Shown here piece after piece: positions 44,736-46,511 of a stretch of DNA of 46,511 nt. The DNA is taken from assembly GCA_943369755.1 (NCBI GenBank), contig CALROG020000032.1, positions 1 through 46,511 on the forward strand, read 5' to 3'. Below the pieces are notes generated by a model. That model had not been told where the DNA came from, made no database searches, and worked only from the letters and a program-made list of their open reading frames with translations. A program made the position numbers and the translations under genes. Source of the stretch: CALROG01 sp943369755. GTDB lineage: Bacteria; Pseudomonadota; Gammaproteobacteria; Burkholderiales; Burkholderiaceae_C. Within the stretch, counting starts at the first letter, position 1. The number at the start of each line of letters is the position of its first letter.

Positions 44736-46511
44736 TTTCTACCGTGAGCGCCGGCATGGCACCGGGTGTGACCTGGGGCAGCTACCCGCAGCGGGTCAAC
44801 GCTGCCAGGCGGGATTGGCCGCACCGCACAGCTGCCATGCTGCGCGCGCTGGCAGGCGGGCCACGCCTGGCTGCATATTCGGAGTTTGTGAAGGTAGTGG
44901 ATGCGCATGCTGGCGCCGCTGGCCGAGCGCCGCTGGCGCAGGCGGTGCTGGCCTTGCGCCAGCGACAGTCGGGCCGGACCTGGGGCACTGACGCATTGGC
45001 CGAAGCATTTGCACTGGCCGCCTGCGCGCTTGAATCGACTTTGGGACTGCGTCCTTATCCCACACAGGTCATGGCTGCACGCGTCCTGCTGGATGGCCGG
45101 TTGGTGGAGATGGCGACTGGTGAGGGCAAGACAGTTGCCATTGCGCTGGCTGCCGCCGTGGCCGCGCTGGGCAACACAGCGGTGCATGTGATCACGGCCA
45201 ACGACTACCTGGCTGCACGGGACGCGACCGCGATGGCCCCTTTCTTCACGGCGCTGGGCCTGGGCTGCGGGGCGGTTACCCAGCCCATGGGCCAGGACGC
45301 CCGGCGCACGGCGTGGGGTCAGGCCATCACCTACTGCACGGCCAAGGAACTGGTGTTTGACTACCTGCGCGATGGCCTGGCGCAGCCACAGGCGCTCAGC
45401 GACCTGGAGCAGCGCGCCCGGCGCATGGCCAGCGATGCGGTCGGCGCAACAAGTACAGCACCGCTGCTGCGCGGCCTGTGCTTTGGCATCGTGGACGAAG
45501 CCGACACCGTGCTGATCGACGAGGCCAGTGTGCCGCTGATCCTGTCGCGCGCCGACGCCCAGGGACTGGAGCCGGCTTTTCTGGCCGAAGCAGCGCGACG
45601 CGCTGCGACCATGCGCATGGGGTTGGATTTCGAGTTGATGGCCGACAGCTTGCGTGCGCGCCTGCTTCCTGCGGGGCAACAGCTTCTGGCCAGTTGGCCT
45701 GACAGCCCGGTACCGCTGCACAACAACCGCCGCCACCGCGAAGACACCGTCTGCCTGGCGCTGGTGGCCGCCCACGGCCTGGCGCGCGACCGCGACTACG
45801 TGGTGCGAGAGGGCCGCGTCAGCATTGTGGACGAGACGACGGGCCGCGCCGCGCCTGGACGCGCCTGGTCGCGTGGCCTTCACCAACTGGTCGAGATCAA
45901 GGAAGGCGGCACCGCCACTGCGCGCAACACGGCTGTGGCGCAGATTTCTTATCAGCGTTTTTTTCCGCGTTACCTGCGGCTGGCCGGCATGAGCGGCACG
46001 GTGGGCGCATCGGCCGGCGAGTTGCGGGCGGTTTATGGACTTGAGACGGTGGCTGTGCCACCGCGCTTGCCTTCGCAACGGCGTGTGCTGCCCCCGTTGC
46101 TGCTGCCCGACAGCACGGCGCTGTGGAACGCCGTGGCGGCGGAAGTTGCCGCCGTACAGGCTCAGGGCCGCCCCGTGCTGGTGGGGACCGGGACCGTCGC
46201 GCAATCCGAGCAGTTGTCGTCCGTGCTTGCGGCTGCAGGGATTCCCCACGCCGTTTTGAACGCCCGCCAGGACGCCGCCGAAGAGGCCCTGGTGGCAGCG
46301 GCTGGGCAGTGCGGACGCATCACCGTGGCCACCAGCATGGCCGGGCGGGGCACCGACATTGCGCTGGGCGAGGGTGTGGCTGCCCTGGGTGGGCTGCATG
46401 TGGTGCTGTGCCAACACAACCTGTCGCCGCGCATCGATCGCCAGTTTACCGGCCGCGCGGCGCGTTGCGGCGAGCCCGGATCGGTACGGGTGATGCTGGC
46501 GCTGGATTTCC
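44732..46511 (+). CDS. Divergent SecA-like preprotein translocase ATPase (3' end beyond window)
   Basis: The frame is open from ATG 44732 through the window end (593 codons). SecA motifs are clear: Walker A MATGEGKTVAIA (about 127-138), VITANDYLAARDA, DEVD/LIDEAR-like VDEADTVLIDEASVPLI (about 253), TTGRAAPGRAWSRGLHQLVE, GMSGTVGAS, ATSMAGRGTDIALGEG and RIDRQFTGRAARCGEPGS. The N-terminus and preprotein-binding region look shorter than in housekeeping SecA. It follows a protease/HlyD and a GAF/HlyD gene, so it likely powers export of a special substrate. The alternative ATG at 44756 is possible. The C-terminal region is not visible. Confidence 0.85.
   Translation, partial: MISTVSAGMAPGVTWGSYPQRVNAARRDWPHRTAAMLRALAGGPRLAAYSEFVKVVDAHAGAAGRAPLAQAVLALRQRQSGRTWGTDALAEAFALAACALESTLGLRPYPTQVMAARVLLDGRLVEMATGEGKTVAIALAAAVAALGNTAVHVITANDYLAARDATAMAPFFTALGLGCGAVTQPMGQDARRTAWGQAITYCTAKELVFDYLRDGLAQPQALSDLEQRARRMASDAVGATSTAPLLRGLCFGIVDEADTVLIDEASVPLILSRADAQGLEPAFLAEAARRAATMRMGLDFELMADSLRARLLPAGQQLLASWPDSPVPLHNNRRHREDTVCLALVAAHGLARDRDYVVREGRVSIVDETTGRAAPGRAWSRGLHQLVEIKEGGTATARNTAVAQISYQRFFPRYLRLAGMSGTVGASAGELRAVYGLETVAVPPRLPSQRRVLPPLLLPDSTALWNAVAAEVAAVQAQGRPVLVGTGTVAQSEQLSSVLAAAGIPHAVLNARQDAAEEALVAAAGQCGRITVATSMAGRGTDIALGEGVAALGGLHVVLCQHNLSPRIDRQFTGRAARCGEPGSVRVMLALDF

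Noticed and set aside
42946..44757. Long minus-strand frame opposite the M50/HlyD gene
   Set aside because: Antisense shadow; the plus strand has catalytic motifs and membrane helices.
44651..46417. Long minus-strand frame opposite the SecA-like gene
   Set aside because: The plus strand carries all SecA ATPase motifs in one frame; this is its shadow.

Overview
The window looks like chromosomal DNA of a high-GC betaproteobacterium, most likely of the family Comamonadaceae (Rhodoferax, Polaromonas or Acidovorax type). This is inferred from the phaC-phaA-phaB polyhydroxybutyrate operon, the propionyl-CoA/methylmalonyl-CoA operon, aromatic catabolism genes, dusA, and a dispersed ~65-bp repeat of which I find seven copies. 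No rRNA, tRNA or CRISPR array was seen.

Layout. 1-4520 and 4523-8181: two adjacent aromatic-degradation units. A gentisate-type unit (gentisate 1,2-dioxygenase, FAD oxidoreductase, 3-hydroxybenzoate 6-hydroxylase-like monooxygenase) faces a MarR regulator. A second unit couples a Rieske oxygenase, a glutamine-synthetase-like ligase, a 2Fe-2S ferredoxin and a small ABM-domain protein, and faces a GntR regulator. 8183-10894: azlC/azlD amino-acid exporter, a zeta-class GST (maleylpyruvate/maleylacetoacetate isomerase), pgeF and a small membrane protein. 10980-14768: phaC-phaA-phaB with a strong terminator. 14833-19495: BaeSR-like two-component system, a di-heme cytochrome c peroxidase-like lipoprotein, and dusA.

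19501-21286 is a decayed integron: a 5' fragment of an intI-type integrase gene, cut off at a copy of the 65-bp repeat; an attI-like region carrying a 17-codon ORF with a strong ribosome binding site; and two gene cassettes (a DUF4336 protein and a lipoprotein) with recognisable attC sites. 21322-26319 holds mostly ordinary small metabolic genes (thioesterase, SRPBCC, SDR, MDR, DM13, Tat-type deaminase, ArsR, NIPSNAP).

26721-32263 is a foreign-looking, lower-GC block of five overlapping or abutting minus-strand genes: dUTPase_2-like NTP pyrophosphatase, phosphoribosyltransferase-like protein, AAA/ORC-like ATPase, a Rossmann-like protein with a GTK motif, and an N6-adenine DNA methyltransferase. 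It has the make-up of a multi-gene defence or conflict system and is the first of two candidates for an undescribed system.

32631-40934 is a complete propionyl-CoA to succinyl-CoA module (GntR regulator, methylmalonyl-CoA mutase, MeaB, PccB, PccA, VOC-type presumed epimerase). 41068-46511 is the second candidate system: a GAF-HlyD adaptor, a PqqD-like/M50 protease/HlyD membrane protein and a divergent SecA-like ATPase that runs off the window end. Together they suggest a dedicated, non-canonical protein export machine.
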